A stretch of 64,000 nt of DNA, taken from positions 186,001 through 250,000 of the forward strand of contig NZ_CALSFU010000001.1 of the NCBI RefSeq assembly GCF_943737005.1, given 5' to 3'. Every line of letters begins with the position of its first letter. Position 1 is the first letter of the stretch. The translations under genes were made by a program, and so were the position numbers. The notes beneath the pieces were generated by a model. The model ran no database searches. It had not been told where the DNA came from and saw nothing but the letters and a program-made list of their open reading frames with translations. Origin of the DNA: Achromobacter sp. Marseille-Q4962 (lineage in GTDB: Bacteria; Pseudomonadota; Gammaproteobacteria; Burkholderiales; Burkholderiaceae_B). Below, piece after piece: positions 52,225 through 61,803 of this stretch.

Positions 52225-53637
52225 TTAGAGCAACTTCCCCGGATTCATGATCCCCGCAGGATCCAGCACCGCCTTGATCTCCCGCATCAAGCGCAACTCC
52301 AGCGGATTCTTGCTGTGCAGGAAATGGTCCCGCTTCAACTGCCCGATTCCGTGCTCCGCCGAAATGCTGCCGCCGTAGCGATTCACCTCGTCCAGCACGG
52401 CATCCGTGATCGCCGCCCCGTGCGCCGCCGCCCAATCGCGGTCGGCGCCGGCCGGGCGCGACAGGTTGTAGTGGAGATTGCCGTCGCCGAAGTGGCCGAA
52501 GATGTACGGCCGGATATCGGGGTACAGGGCCCGCACCCGCGCCTCGGCGGAAGCCATGAAATCGGGAATGCGCTCGATAGGCAGCGAAACATCGTGCTTG
52601 AGGTGCGGGCCATCGGCGCGCTGCGCCTCCGAGATTTCCTCGCGCAGCTTCCACAGCGCCTGCAGCTGCGCCAGCGAGGCCGAAACGGCCGCGTCCAGGC
52701 ACAGCCCCTCTTCGAGCGCCTGGCCGATCACGCTTTCGAGCAGCGCATTGAGCGCCGCCTCGTCGGCCGTGTCGGCCAGCTCCACCAGCACGTAGGCCGG
52801 ATAGCGCTGGGCAAAGGGTTCCTGCACGCCCTCAGCGTGCTTCAGCACCAGGTCTACGCAGTCGCCGGAAAAGAATTCGAACGCCTGCAGGCGCGCGCCG
52901 CACTTCTGGAACAGCAGCTCGAAAAGCCGCAGGGCCTGCATGGGCGACTCCACCGCCGCCAGCACCACCGAACGCACGTCGGTCCGGGGAAACAGCCGCA
53001 GCGCCACCGCGGTGATCACGCCCAGCGTGCCTTCGGAACCGATCAGCAGCTGCTTGAGGTCGTAGCCCGTGTTGTCCTTGCGCAGCGTGCGCAGGCCGTG
53101 GAACACCTCGCCGGTGGGCAGCACGGCTTCCAGGCCCAGCACCAGCTCGCGGGCCATGCCGTAGCGCACCACGTTGACGCCGCCGGCATTGGTGGCGACG
53201 TTGCCGCCGATCTGGCTGGAATCCTCGGCCGCCAGCGACAACGGCAGCAGGCGCCCGGCTTCCTGCGCCGCGCGGCGCAGATTGCCCAGGATGCAGCCCG
53301 CCTCGGCCACCATGGTATTGGCGATGGTGTCGATGGAACGGATGGCGTTCATCCGATCCAGGCTGAGCACCACGTTGGCGGGCGAGGCGTCCGGCGTCGC
53401 GCCGCCGCACAGCCCGGTATTGCCGCCGCGCGGCACCACGGCCACGCCGGCCTGCTGGCACAGCGCGAGGCAGGCCGCGACCTCTTCCGTGCTGCGGGGA
53501 CGGACGACGGCCTGGGCCTGCCCCTTGTACAGGCCCCGCCAATCGGCAAGCCAGGGCGCGATGTCGTCGGCAGCGGTGAGAACAGTGTCCGGCCCCAGGG
53601 TCTGGAGCAGGCGCGCGGGGAAATCGGAGGGACTCAT
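52225..53637 (-). CDS. FAD-binding oxidase (D-lactate/D-2-hydroxyacid dehydrogenase, GlcD-like)
   Basis: A 470-residue VAO/PCMH-type flavoprotein. The FAD motif includes VVPRGGNTGLCGGATPD (about residues 65-81), and EDSSQIGGNVATNAGGVNVV (about 134) is typical. The C-terminal metal and substrate segment is GHFGDGNLHYNLS (about 385) with GSISAEHGIGQLKRDHF (about 426). It probably oxidises a D-2-hydroxyacid and passes electrons to quinone or a flavoprotein acceptor. No GlcE/GlcF partners are adjacent. Its start overlaps the GntR regulator stop (ATGA). Confidence 0.88.
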   Translation of the reverse strand: MSPSDFPARLLQTLGPDTVLTAADDIAPWLADWRGLYKGQAQAVVRPRSTEEVAACLALCQQAGVAVVPRGGNTGLCGGATPDASPANVVLSLDRMNAIRSIDTIANTMVAEAGCILGNLRRAAQEAGRLLPLSLAAEDSSQIGGNVATNAGGVNVVRYGMARELVLGLEAVLPTGEVFHGLRTLRKDNTGYDLKQLLIGSEGTLGVITAVALRLFPRTDVRSVVLAAVESPMQALRLFELLFQKCGARLQAFEFFSGDCVDLVLKHAEGVQEPFAQRYPAYVLVELADTADEAALNALLESVIGQALEEGLCLDAAVSASLAQLQALWKLREEISEAQRADGPHLKHDVSLPIERIPDFMASAEARVRALYPDIRPYIFGHFGDGNLHYNLSRPAGADRDWAAAHGAAITDAVLDEVNRYGGSISAEHGIGQLKRDHFLHSKNPLELRLMREIKAVLDPAGIMNPGKLL

Positions 53638-54353
53638 GATTGCGGACTCGGGTCGGATAAAGGGAGATCGAGGTTCAGCCGGGCGGCGGCCAGCTTCAGA
53701 TGGCCGGTGGCGGCCTGGCGGGCGCCCTCCGGATCCTGGCGGCGTATGGCCTGGAGCACGGCCACGTGTTCCTGGTGGACGGCGGCGGCCAGCCCCTGCT
53801 GGCGCGCGGTATGCGAGCGCGCCGTGGCAACCGCCATGCGCAATTGCAGATTGAGGTAGCGCAGCAGCTCCTGGTAATAGCCGTTGTGCGTGGCGGCCGC
53901 GATGGCGACGTGAAAGGCGATGTCGTGCTCCACGCCGTGCTCGGGATGGTCCAGGTGGGCCTCCAGGCGCTGCAGCGCGCGCTCCATGGCGCGCAGGTCG
54001 GGCTCCGTGCGGCGCAGCGCGGCCAGCGCGGCGGCCCCGCCTTCCAGTTCCATGCGCAGTTCGTAGACGCTGGCGAGCTGGCGCCGGTCCAGGCCCACGT
54101 CGGCCGATACCTGGAACCCCTGGGCTCCGGTGCGCGCCAGCACGGTGCAGCCCGACCCCTGGCGGCTCTGGATCAGGCCCTGGGCGCGCAGCCGTTCGGT
54201 GACTTCGCGGATTACCGCGGCGCTGACGCCATACTGGTCCGCAAGCGCGCGGCCGGCGGGCAGCTTGGCGCCCACGGGGTACACGCCGTTGGCGATGTCT
54301 TCGGCAATGCGGTGGGCCACCTGTTCGGTCAATGTGAGCGTGCGGGCGAGCAT
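53634..54353 (-). CDS. GntR/FadR-family transcriptional regulator
   Basis: A 239-residue regulator. The winged helix is at about residues 1-70 (VAHRIAEDIANGVYPVGAKL, GVSAAVIREVTERLRAQGLI), and the FCD domain occupies about 90-215 with a metal-type His in HDIAFHVAIAAATHN. It is co-transcribed with the FAD oxidase gene by a four-base overlap and probably controls it, responding to a hydroxyacid. Confidence 0.9.
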   Translation of the reverse strand: MLARTLTLTEQVAHRIAEDIANGVYPVGAKLPAGRALADQYGVSAAVIREVTERLRAQGLIQSRQGSGCTVLARTGAQGFQVSADVGLDRRQLASVYELRMELEGGAAALAALRRTEPDLRAMERALQRLEAHLDHPEHGVEHDIAFHVAIAAATHNGYYQELLRYLNLQLRMAVATARSHTARQQGLAAAVHQEHVAVLQAIRRQDPEGARQAATGHLKLAAARLNLDLPLSDPSPQS

Positions 54354-54428
54354 GGCGGGATTATAGGCATAGTTTTCAGGTTATATGAAAACTTTTGGGG
54401 CGGCCTAGCCGGCGTCGAGCCGCCGCTC

Positions 54429-55616
54429 TCAGGCCGCGGCGGCCGCCTGGTCCAGGCCGAGATCGGTGATTGCCTGCGCGTCGGCCACGGCACAGCGCCG
54501 CCCGCCCATGGCCTTGGCGCGATACAGCGCCGTGTCGGCGGCCAGCATGGCCGCCTGGGGCGTGCGCTGCGGGCCGGCCAGGATGGAAATGCCGGCCGAC
54601 AGCCCCACCGACACCAGGGTGCCGTCGGCCAGGGCGATGGGCTTGGAGACTTCGAGCAGCAAGTGCTCCCCAAGCCGCACCGCGGCTTCGGCGTCGATGC
54701 CCGTCACCAGGACCACGAACTCGTCGCCGCCGATGCGCGCCGCCACGTCGTCCACGCGCAGCATGCCGCGCATGCGCGCGGCGATGGTCTTGAGCACCTC
54801 GTCGCCCGCGGCATGGCCATGGGTGTCGTTGATGATCTTGAAATCGTCCATGTCCAGGTACAGCAGCGCCGCAGCCGCGTCGTGCTCGCGCTTGCTGGCG
54901 CAGACGCGCTCGAGCGCGGCTTCGAGCCCGGCCCGGTTGGCCAGGCCCGTCAATGCGTCCTGGCTCGCGCGGCGCTCGTTTTCGCGTTCGGCCTGCATGG
55001 TGGACACCAGGATGCGGTTCAGCCGGTGCGACGCGATGCTCATGCTGACGAGGTAGAACGGAATCTGGATGAACACAATGCCCATGACCACTTCGCCCGT
55101 GAACAGCGCCGCCAGGCACATCGGCCCCAGGCTGAGGAAGATCATGGCGCCCACCAGCCTCGGCGCGCCGTAATTGCGGAAACAGATGCCGCCCGCCATG
55201 GCCCCGCAGGATATCCCCGCCAGAGTGGCGGCCAGCCAGTCGCCGTTGATGAAGGTCGCGAAAACGCCGTAGCCCACGCTGAAAGCCCAGGCCAGGGCCA
55301 GCATGATGTACAGGTCGGTGTGGGTGTTGCCGCCGGCGCGCGAGGCTTTCAGGGCATGCCGCAGGACCAGCACGCGCACCAGCGCCAGCAGCACCTCCAG
55401 GATCAGCCACGAAATGTACATGGGCTCCGGGCGCCGCCAGGTGACCACGCCGGAAACCATGAGGGTATTGATGACCCCGCCAGCGAAGATCGGCAGCGTG
55501 CCGAACAGGCTGCCCACCAACGCCACGCGGATGTCGGGAGGGGTGTCTGGGCCGGAATCGGTAAGCCAGCGCGTCAGGCGCCACCTGGGTAATCGGAAAC
55601 TGGGTCCTGTATCCAC
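54429..55616 (-). CDS. Membrane-bound diguanylate cyclase (GGDEF)
   Basis: A 395-residue protein with about six membrane helices in residues 25-200 and a cytoplasmic GGDEF domain in about 225-385. The active site reads ARIGGDEFVVL (about residue 302) and the upstream DALTGLANRAG is intact, so c-di-GMP synthesis is expected. An RxxD inhibitory site is not obvious. Start is GTG at 55616. It is a single gene. Confidence 0.88.
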   Translation of the reverse strand: MDTGPSFRLPRWRLTRWLTDSGPDTPPDIRVALVGSLFGTLPIFAGGVINTLMVSGVVTWRRPEPMYISWLILEVLLALVRVLVLRHALKASRAGGNTHTDLYIMLALAWAFSVGYGVFATFINGDWLAATLAGISCGAMAGGICFRNYGAPRLVGAMIFLSLGPMCLAALFTGEVVMGIVFIQIPFYLVSMSIASHRLNRILVSTMQAERENERRASQDALTGLANRAGLEAALERVCASKREHDAAAALLYLDMDDFKIINDTHGHAAGDEVLKTIAARMRGMLRVDDVAARIGGDEFVVLVTGIDAEAAVRLGEHLLLEVSKPIALADGTLVSVGLSAGISILAGPQRTPQAAMLAADTALYRAKAMGGRRCAVADAQAITDLGLDQAAAAA

Positions 55617-55684
55617 GCCGTGGGGTCCAAGGTTTCCCGCCAGAAACGCGGGACTGGCTGCGTTATAGCAGGAATTTGATCTTA

Positions 55685-56467
55685 TTAATATTCCGAAACA
55701 GTTTCACCGGCAGCAACGGGCCGGCGCCCGCAGACCGCGCATTCGGGATCGCGCAGCACGTTTACGCTGCGCCACTGCATGGTGCGCGCGTCCAGCCAGA
55801 GCAGCCGGCCGGACAGGCTCTCGCCGACGCCGGCAAGCAGTTTCAGCGCCTCCGCCGCCTGCATGCTGCCGATGATGCCCACCAGCGGCGCGAACACGCC
55901 CGTGGTGGCGCAATTGACCGCTTCGACGTCGTCGGCTTCCGGAAACAGGCAGTGATAACAGGGAGCGCGCCCGTCGCGCAGGTCATAGACGCTGACCTGG
56001 CCGTCGAAGCGGATGGCCGCGCCCGACACCAGGGGCTTGCGGTGCCGCAGGCAGGCGCGGTTGATGGCGTGGCGGGTGGCGAAATTGTCGGTGCAGTCCA
56101 GCACAACGTCGGCCTGGGCCACGGCATCGGACAGCGCCTGCCCCTGCAGGCGCTCCACGCGGGCATGCACGCGCACCTGCGGGTTGAAGGCGGCCAGCAG
56201 GTCGCGCCCGGATTCGGCCTTGGGCCGGCCCACGCTGGCCGTGGTGTGCAGGATCTGGCGCTGGAGATTGCTCAGCTCGACCGAATCGTCGTCGGCCAGG
56301 GTGATTTCGCCCACCCCCGCCGTGGCGAGATACAGCGCGGCCGGGGAGCCCAGCCCACCGGCACCCACGACCAGCGCGTGCGAAGCCAGCAGCTTTTCCT
56401 GCCCTTCGATGCCCAGCTCATCGAGCAGGATGTGCCGGGCATAGCGCAGCAGTTGCTCGTCGTTCAT
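55685..56467 (-). CDS. moeB: Molybdopterin-synthase adenylyltransferase (MoeB/ThiF family)
   Basis: A 260-residue E1-like adenylyltransferase that activates the C-terminus of a small sulphur carrier such as MoaD or ThiS. Motifs are the nucleotide loop VVGAGGLGSPAALYLA (about residues 33-48), the Arg finger in LSNLQRQILH (about 66) and zinc Cys pairs CYHC and CAVC. MoeB and ThiF cannot be told apart with certainty; no thiamine or molybdenum genes adjoin. It overlaps the ctpA stop codon. Confidence 0.87.
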   Translation of the reverse strand: MNDEQLLRYARHILLDELGIEGQEKLLASHALVVGAGGLGSPAALYLATAGVGEITLADDDSVELSNLQRQILHTTASVGRPKAESGRDLLAAFNPQVRVHARVERLQGQALSDAVAQADVVLDCTDNFATRHAINRACLRHRKPLVSGAAIRFDGQVSVYDLRDGRAPCYHCLFPEADDVEAVNCATTGVFAPLVGIIGSMQAAEALKLLAGVGESLSGRLLWLDARTMQWRSVNVLRDPECAVCGRRPVAAGETVSEY

Positions 56468-57909
56468 TTGCCCTTGGAGGGTTCCACTCCGGACGGGGTG
56501 ATCTTCATGCGCTCGGTGGAGCCCATGGCGGGCTTGGAGTCGGCCTTGGCCTGGGCGCGCGCCGACCCCTTCTCGACCGGCTTGCCCGCCAGCAGGTTCA
56601 GCGCCTGCTGGAGCTGGAAGTCGTCCTTGCCGCCAAACTCGAAGACCTTGGTCGGGACGTCGACGTTGTCCTGGTCGGCGTTGGACTTCACCTCGTTGGC
56701 GGTCTGCTGGTTGGACAGGTGGCGCTGCAGGTCGGCTTCGCGCGGCAGGCGGAACAGGTCGCCCTGCGCGGTGTCGGCCACCACGTAGTCGGGCTCGATG
56801 CCCGTGGCCTGGATGGAACGGCCGCTGGGCGTGAAGTAGCGCGACGTGGTGAGCTTGACGGCCGTGGACTCCGACAGCGGCAGGATGACCTGCACCGAAC
56901 CCTTGCCGAAGGTACGGTTGCCCAGCACCTTGGCGCGCTTGTGGTCTTGCAGCGCGCCGGCCACGATTTCGGAGGCCGAGGCCGAGCCCACGTTGACCAG
57001 CACCACCATGGGCACGGTCTTCACCCAGGCCGGCAGGCCGGCCAGATAGTTGCTTTCGCCGCGCGCGTACTCGGCCGGGGTGGCCAGGTACTTGTGGCGG
57101 GCGTCGGGCGTGCGGCCGTCGGTGGTCACCACCAGCGCGTCGGGCGGCAGGAAGGCGCCGGCCACGCCGATGGCGCTGGTAAGCAGGCCGCCCGGATCGT
57201 TGCGCAGGTCGAGCACCAGGCCCTTGGGCGCTTCCTTGGCGCCGAGATCCTTGAGCTGCTTGGCCAGGTCGGCGCCAGTCTTTTCCTGGAACTGGGCGAT
57301 GCGCACGTAGCCCACGCCGTTGTCCAGCATCTTGCTGCGCACGCTGCGCACCTTGATGATGTCGCGGACGATCTTCAGCACGATGGGCTGGGGATGGTCG
57401 GCGCGCATGATGGTGAGCGTGATGGGCGACTTGGGCGCGCCGCGCATGAGCTTGACGGCGTCGCTCAGCGACATGCCCTTGGTGGGCGTGTCGTCGATCT
57501 TGATGATGAGGTCGCCGGCCTGCACGCCAGCCCGCGCGGCGGGCGTGTCTTCGATGGGGGAGATCACCTTGACGAAGCCGTCTTCGGCGCCGACTTCGAT
57601 GCCCAGCCCGCCGAACTCGCCCTGCGTGGCCGTCTGCATCTCGCGGAAGGCGTCGGCATCGAGGTAGGCCGAGTGCGGGTCGAGGTTGGACACCATGCCC
57701 GAGATGGCGTTGTCGATGAGCGTCTTGTCATCGACCGCCTCGACGTAGTTGTTCTTGATGGCCGCAAAGACGTTGCTGAGCTGCCGGAGCTCGTCCAGGG
57801 GCAAGGGGCTGCCGCGCTGCGCGACTGCCGTCACGCCCACGCTCAGCAGCGCGCCCGCCACCGCACCGATGGCAATCAGACCGAAACCGCGAAACTTGCG
57901 AGTGCTCAT
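56464..57909 (-). CDS. ctpA: C-terminal processing peptidase (S41 family)
   Basis: A 481-residue periplasmic protease with an N-terminal membrane anchor or signal (GFGLIAIGAVAGALLSVGV, about residues 9-27). A PDZ domain lies at about 98-180, and the catalytic core has GSASASEIVAGAL (Ser, about 313) and NRTFGKGSVQ (Lys, about 338). CtpA proteins trim envelope proteins and control peptidoglycan hydrolases. The ATG at 57909 follows GGGAAG; a GTG two codons upstream is less likely. Its neighbour envC is an amidase activator. Confidence 0.92.
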   Translation of the reverse strand: MSTRKFRGFGLIAIGAVAGALLSVGVTAVAQRGSPLPLDELRQLSNVFAAIKNNYVEAVDDKTLIDNAISGMVSNLDPHSAYLDADAFREMQTATQGEFGGLGIEVGAEDGFVKVISPIEDTPAARAGVQAGDLIIKIDDTPTKGMSLSDAVKLMRGAPKSPITLTIMRADHPQPIVLKIVRDIIKVRSVRSKMLDNGVGYVRIAQFQEKTGADLAKQLKDLGAKEAPKGLVLDLRNDPGGLLTSAIGVAGAFLPPDALVVTTDGRTPDARHKYLATPAEYARGESNYLAGLPAWVKTVPMVVLVNVGSASASEIVAGALQDHKRAKVLGNRTFGKGSVQVILPLSESTAVKLTTSRYFTPSGRSIQATGIEPDYVVADTAQGDLFRLPREADLQRHLSNQQTANEVKSNADQDNVDVPTKVFEFGGKDDFQLQQALNLLAGKPVEKGSARAQAKADSKPAMGSTERMKITPSGVEPSKGK

Positions 57910-57997
57910 GCACACTTCCCGAATATGTTTTCGCCGATGGGATTCAGTAGAACGGCACCGATATACCAGCAGCCTTCGACCAACGACTCATTCAACC

Positions 57998-59533
57998 CTA
58001 TGGCGCCAGCCACTGGGCCGGATCCACAGGAGCGCCACGATGGCGAATTTCAAAGTATAGGCCGGATTCCACTTGGCCGCCGGTCGCCCCCACGCTGGCG
58101 ATGGTGTCGCCCGCCGCCACGGGATCCCCCACCCTCTTGAGCAGACTTTGGTTGTAAGCATAGACCGTCAGGTATTGCTGACCATGATCCACAATGATGA
58201 GGTTGCCGAAACCCCGCAGCCAATCAGCGTAGACCACCGTACCCGGCGCCACCGCCTTGACGGGGGTGCCTTCCGGGGCGCGCAGCACGATGCCCCGCCA
58301 CACGCCGCCGTCCGGACGGTCCACGCCGAAGCGGCCCTGCACCTGGCCGCGCACCGGCGGCGTCAGACCGCGGTGCAGGCCGTTGCCCGGCGGCGCGGCG
58401 CGCGGCGCGGGTTGCACGGACGCACTGCGGGTTGGAGTGGCGGCGGCGGCTTCCGGTTCCGCTTTGCGCGGCGGTTCCACCTGTTTTTCCGGAGCGCCCG
58501 CGCCCCGCGCCTTCCAGCCCTGATCGCCCTCCGCGGGCCGCAGCCCGGCCGCATCGGGATCGGCCAGCGCCACCGGACCATGAGGCGGCTGGCCCTGGCG
58601 GGTAGCCGCCTCGACCTGCTCGCGCGCCTGGGCCGCCTCGCGGGCCTCGCGTTCGCGGCGGGCGCTGTCGGCCTGCCGGCGGGCGGCCTCGGCCCGCCGC
58701 TGCGCTTCCTCGGCGGCGCGGCGGGCCTCTTCCTGCCGGCGCGCCTCTTCCGCCTTGCGGCGGGCTTCCTCGGCGCGCCGCGCTTCCTCCGCCTGCCGGG
58801 CAATGGCGGCGTCCAGATCGGAAATCAGGCGCGACAGCCGCTGGTCGTCGCGGCCCAGCTTGCTGGCCTCGGCGCGCTGGGCGGTAATCTGGCCCTCCAG
58901 CTGCGCCAGGAGCGTCGCGCGCTCTTTCTGCTGTTGGACCAGGGCCGACTTCTGCTCGGAAGTCTCGGCCGTCACCTTCTGGATTTCGTCGCGGCGGGCG
59001 TCGGCGCGGCCCTGCAGGGCGGCAAGGCGGTCGATGTCGGTCCGCAGCGCCTGCACGGCCTGGGCGCGGGCGCGCGACACGTAGTCGAGATAGCCCAGGT
59101 TGCGCCCCAGCTCCTGCGGGTCGTCGCCCGAAAGCAGGGCCGTCCAGGGCGACAGGCCGCTGGTGTATTGCGTGCGAAGCTGGCCGGCCAGCTCGGCGCG
59201 CCGCCTGGCGAGCACGGCCTGCTGTGCGGCGATCTGCTTTTCCAGGCTGGCCAGGTCGGCCTCGGCCTGGCTGCCGGCCTCGGCGAGTTCGCGCAACCTG
59301 AGATTGATGCGGGAAATGGCCGACTCGGACTGCCGCAACGCGTCGGCCGCCTCCTTGCGGGCCGCCTCCCGGACGTCGATGTCCTTTTGCAGGGCCTCGA
59401 TGCGTTCGCGCAGCCGGGCCTGCTGCCGCTCGGCCTCGGACTGCCTGCCGGCCAGATCGGCGGGCGCGCCGCGGGCGGCATGCGCCCCCGCGGCCAGCAT
59501 GACCGACAACAGCAACCCCGCGGCGCGACGCAT
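57998..59533 (-). CDS. envC: Murein hydrolase activator EnvC (degenerate M23/LytM)
   Basis: A 511-residue secreted protein. After the signal peptide, long coiled coils run through about 30-300, the second rich in Ala, Arg and Glu. The C-terminal LytM domain begins about residue 400 and lacks the zinc ligands: the usual His residues are replaced (VYAYNQSL, YFEIRHRG), just as in E. coli EnvC. It should therefore activate amidases at the septum rather than cut peptidoglycan itself. The ATG at 59533 is preferred; gpmA stops 24 bases upstream on the same strand. Confidence 0.9.
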   Translation of the reverse strand: MRRAAGLLLSVMLAAGAHAARGAPADLAGRQSEAERQQARLRERIEALQKDIDVREAARKEAADALRQSESAISRINLRLRELAEAGSQAEADLASLEKQIAAQQAVLARRRAELAGQLRTQYTSGLSPWTALLSGDDPQELGRNLGYLDYVSRARAQAVQALRTDIDRLAALQGRADARRDEIQKVTAETSEQKSALVQQQKERATLLAQLEGQITAQRAEASKLGRDDQRLSRLISDLDAAIARQAEEARRAEEARRKAEEARRQEEARRAAEEAQRRAEAARRQADSARREREAREAAQAREQVEAATRQGQPPHGPVALADPDAAGLRPAEGDQGWKARGAGAPEKQVEPPRKAEPEAAAATPTRSASVQPAPRAAPPGNGLHRGLTPPVRGQVQGRFGVDRPDGGVWRGIVLRAPEGTPVKAVAPGTVVYADWLRGFGNLIIVDHGQQYLTVYAYNQSLLKRVGDPVAAGDTIASVGATGGQVESGLYFEIRHRGAPVDPAQWLAP

Positions 59534-59557
59534 GTGTGCCAACCTTTTCCCTGGAGA

Positions 59558-60310
59558 TCAGTCCTTCTTGGCCTTGCCCTGGGCAGCCACGGCGGCCATG
59601 GCCGCCTCGATCTCGGCGGCATCGCCCAGATAATAGTGGCGGATGGGGCGCAGGTCATCATCCAGCTCGTAGACGAGCGGCTGGCCGGTCGGGATGTTCA
59701 GGTTGACGATGTCGTCTTCGGACATGCCGTCGAGGTATTTGATGAGCGCGCGCAGGCTGTTGCCGTGCGCGGCGACCAGCACCTTGCGGCCGGAGCGGAT
59801 GGCCGGGGCGATGGACTCGTTCCAGAACGGCAGCACGCGGGCCACGGTGTCTTTCAGGCATTCGGTGGCCGGAAGCTGGTCGGCCGGCACCTTGGCGTAG
59901 CGGCTGTCGAAGCGCGGGTGGCGCGGATCGTCCAGCGAGAGCGGCTCGGGCGCGATGGCATAGGCGCGGCGCCAGATCAGCACTTGCTCGTCGCCGAACT
60001 TGGCGGCGGTTTCGGCCTTGTTCAGCCCCTGCAGCGCGCCGTAGTGGCGCTCATTCAGCCGCCAGCTCACGCCCACGGGGGTGTACATGGCGTCCATGGC
60101 GTCCAGCGCGATCCAGAGGGTGCGGATGGCGCGCTTGAGCACCGAGGTGTAGGCCAGGTCGAAGGCATAGCCTTCTTTCTTGAGCAATTCGCCCGCCTTG
60201 CGGGCCTGTTCGCGGCCGGTTTCGGTGAGGTCGACGTCGGTCCAGCCCGTGAAGCGGTTTTCGAGGTTCCACTGGCTTTCGCCGTGGCGCATCAGAACGA
60301 GTTTGTGCAT
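59558..60310 (-). CDS. gpmA: 2,3-bisphosphoglycerate-dependent phosphoglycerate mutase
   Basis: A 250-residue glycolytic enzyme. The phosphohistidine site is [17 protein letters not shown] (about residues 4-20), and the second His is in [17 protein letters not shown] (about 178-194). [10 protein letters not shown] is the third family mark. It is the first gene of the minus-strand run toward envC and ctpA, but shares no function with them. Confidence 0.95.
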   Translation of the reverse strand: MHKLVLMRHGESQWNLENRFTGWTDVDLTETGREQARKAGELLKKEGYAFDLAYTSVLKRAIRTLWIALDAMDAMYTPVGVSWRLNERHYGALQGLNKAETAAKFGDEQVLIWRRAYAIAPEPLSLDDPRHPRFDSRYAKVPADQLPATECLKDTVARVLPFWNESIAPAIRSGRKVLVAAHGNSLRALIKYLDGMSEDDIVNLNIPTGQPLVYELDDDLRPIRHYYLGDAAEIEAAMAAVAAQGKAKKD

Positions 60311-60498
60311 GGCGTGGCGCGCTTTCGGCGCGGGTTAAAGTTGAGGAATGCGCTCATTTTATAATTGCGCGATTTTGCCCTTGATTTCACCCCGGCGCAC
60401 CTCGTCCGTCCATTGGCGGGGCGCGCGGGGCCGGCTTTCATTCGGTTCTTACTCCGGACCCGGCCGCTTCCGGCCGGCGCCGCACTTCAGGATGCCTC

Positions 60499-60921
60499 GT
60501 GGACTTTCTGCACTTTCTGCTTGACAAGAACAACCTCTTCATCGTCGCTATCGCCGTGGTGTCCGGCGCGATGCTGGCCTGGCCGGCGCTGCGCAAGGGC
60601 CGCGCCGGCGGCGCCGTCAGCACCGGCGAAGCGATCCAGATGGTGAACCAGCGCCAGGCCGTGTGGGTGGACGTGCGCCCCGCCGAGCAGTTCCAGGCCG
60701 GGCACATCGCCCAGGCCCGCAGCGTGCCGGCCGCCGATCTCGAAAAGAAGGCCGCCAGCCTGCCCAAGAACAAGCCCCTCATCGTGGTCTGCGAAAATGG
60801 CCGCGATTCCACGCGCATCGCCGCCCGGCTGCGCGCCCAGGGCTACGCCGACGCGACGCCGCTCGAAGGCGGCATGCGCGCCTGGCTGGCCGCCGGTCTG
60901 CCCATCACCCAGAAGGGCTGA
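60499..60921 (+). CDS. Rhodanese-like domain protein, membrane-anchored (YibN type)
   Basis: A 140-residue protein with an N-terminal membrane helix (about 12-29) and a cytoplasmic rhodanese domain. The active-site loop reads VVCENGRDSTR, with the catalytic Cys at about 99. VDVRPAEQFQAGHI is typical. Start is GTG at 60499 with AGGA upstream. It lies 32 bases before grxC, in the common rhodanese-grxC-secB-gpsA order. Confidence 0.88.
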   Translation: MDFLHFLLDKNNLFIVAIAVVSGAMLAWPALRKGRAGGAVSTGEAIQMVNQRQAVWVDVRPAEQFQAGHIAQARSVPAADLEKKAASLPKNKPLIVVCENGRDSTRIAARLRAQGYADATPLEGGMRAWLAAGLPITQKG

Positions 60922-60953
60922 GCCCGGCAACGAACGCATCATCAGGAGCGCCT

Positions 60954-61214
60954 ATGAAAAAAGTGGTCATGTACAGCAAGGACTATTGTCCGTATTGCGC
61001 GCGCGCCAAGGCGCTCTTGGAGCAGCGCGGCGTGGCCGACCTCGAAGTCATCCAGATCGACCGCGACCCGTCGCAGCGCGACATCATGATCGAACGCACC
61101 GGACGACGCACCGTGCCGCAGATCTTCATCGGCGATACTCACGTCGGCGGCTGCGACGACCTGATGGCGCTGGACCGCGCCGGCGGCCTCGCTCCGCTGC
61201 TCAACAACGGCTGA
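60954..61214 (+). CDS. grxC: Glutaredoxin 3
   Basis: An 86-residue thiol-disulphide oxidoreductase. The active site is CPYC (about residues 12-15), and the glutathione-binding TVPQIFIG and GGCDDLMAL are present. AGGAG precedes the ATG. Length and motifs are standard. Confidence 0.95.
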   Translation: MKKVVMYSKDYCPYCARAKALLEQRGVADLEVIQIDRDPSQRDIMIERTGRRTVPQIFIGDTHVGGCDDLMALDRAGGLAPLLNNG

Positions 61215-61251
61215 CAACCGCCTTTTGCCCATCCCACCAACGGAAACACTC

Positions 61252-61785
61252 ATGGCTGATCAAGACCAAAACACCCAGCAGGAAGGCGGCAACGACGCGC
61301 CCTCGTTCAATCTGCAGCGCGTCTACCTGAAAGACCTGTCCCTGGAAATGCCGAATGCGCCCCACATCTTCCTGGAGCAGGAAGCGCCCCAGGTGGAAGT
61401 GAGCATCAACGTCGGCGGCCAGCGCCTGGCCGAAACCGTGTTCGAAACCACCGTCACCGTCACGGTCACCACCCGCGTGAACGACAAGGTGCTGTACCTT
61501 GTGGAAGGCACGCAGGCCGGCATCTTCGAGGCCGCCAACATCCCTGCCGAGCAGCTCGATCCGCTGCTGGGCATCGTGTGCCCCACCATGCTGTACCCGT
61601 ACCTGCGCGCCAACATCGCCGACGCGATCACGCGCAGCTCGCTGCCCCCGCTGCACCTGACCGAGGTGAACTTCCAGGCCCTGTACGAACAGCGCCTGGC
61701 CGAGCTGGCCCAGCAGCAAAGCGCCTCCAATGGCAACGGCGCCGATTCGGGCATCATCCTGCCCCCGGGCGCCACCCGCCAGTAA
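61252..61785 (+). CDS. secB: Protein-export chaperone SecB
   Basis: A 177-residue chaperone that holds preproteins unfolded and hands them to SecA. The sequence [19 protein letters not shown] (about residues 18-36) and [11 protein letters not shown]-like [17 protein letters not shown] (about 117) are family marks. The ATG at 61252 matches the usual opening; an upstream in-frame ATG would add nine residues. It follows grxC by 37 bases. Confidence 0.96.
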   Translation: MADQDQNTQQEGGNDAPSFNLQRVYLKDLSLEMPNAPHIFLEQEAPQVEVSINVGGQRLAETVFETTVTVTVTTRVNDKVLYLVEGTQAGIFEAANIPAEQLDPLLGIVCPTMLYPYLRANIADAITRSSLPPLHLTEVNFQALYEQRLAELAQQQSASNGNGADSGIILPPGATRQ

Positions 61786-61803
61786 GCCGGGACGCGGCGC
61801 CCC

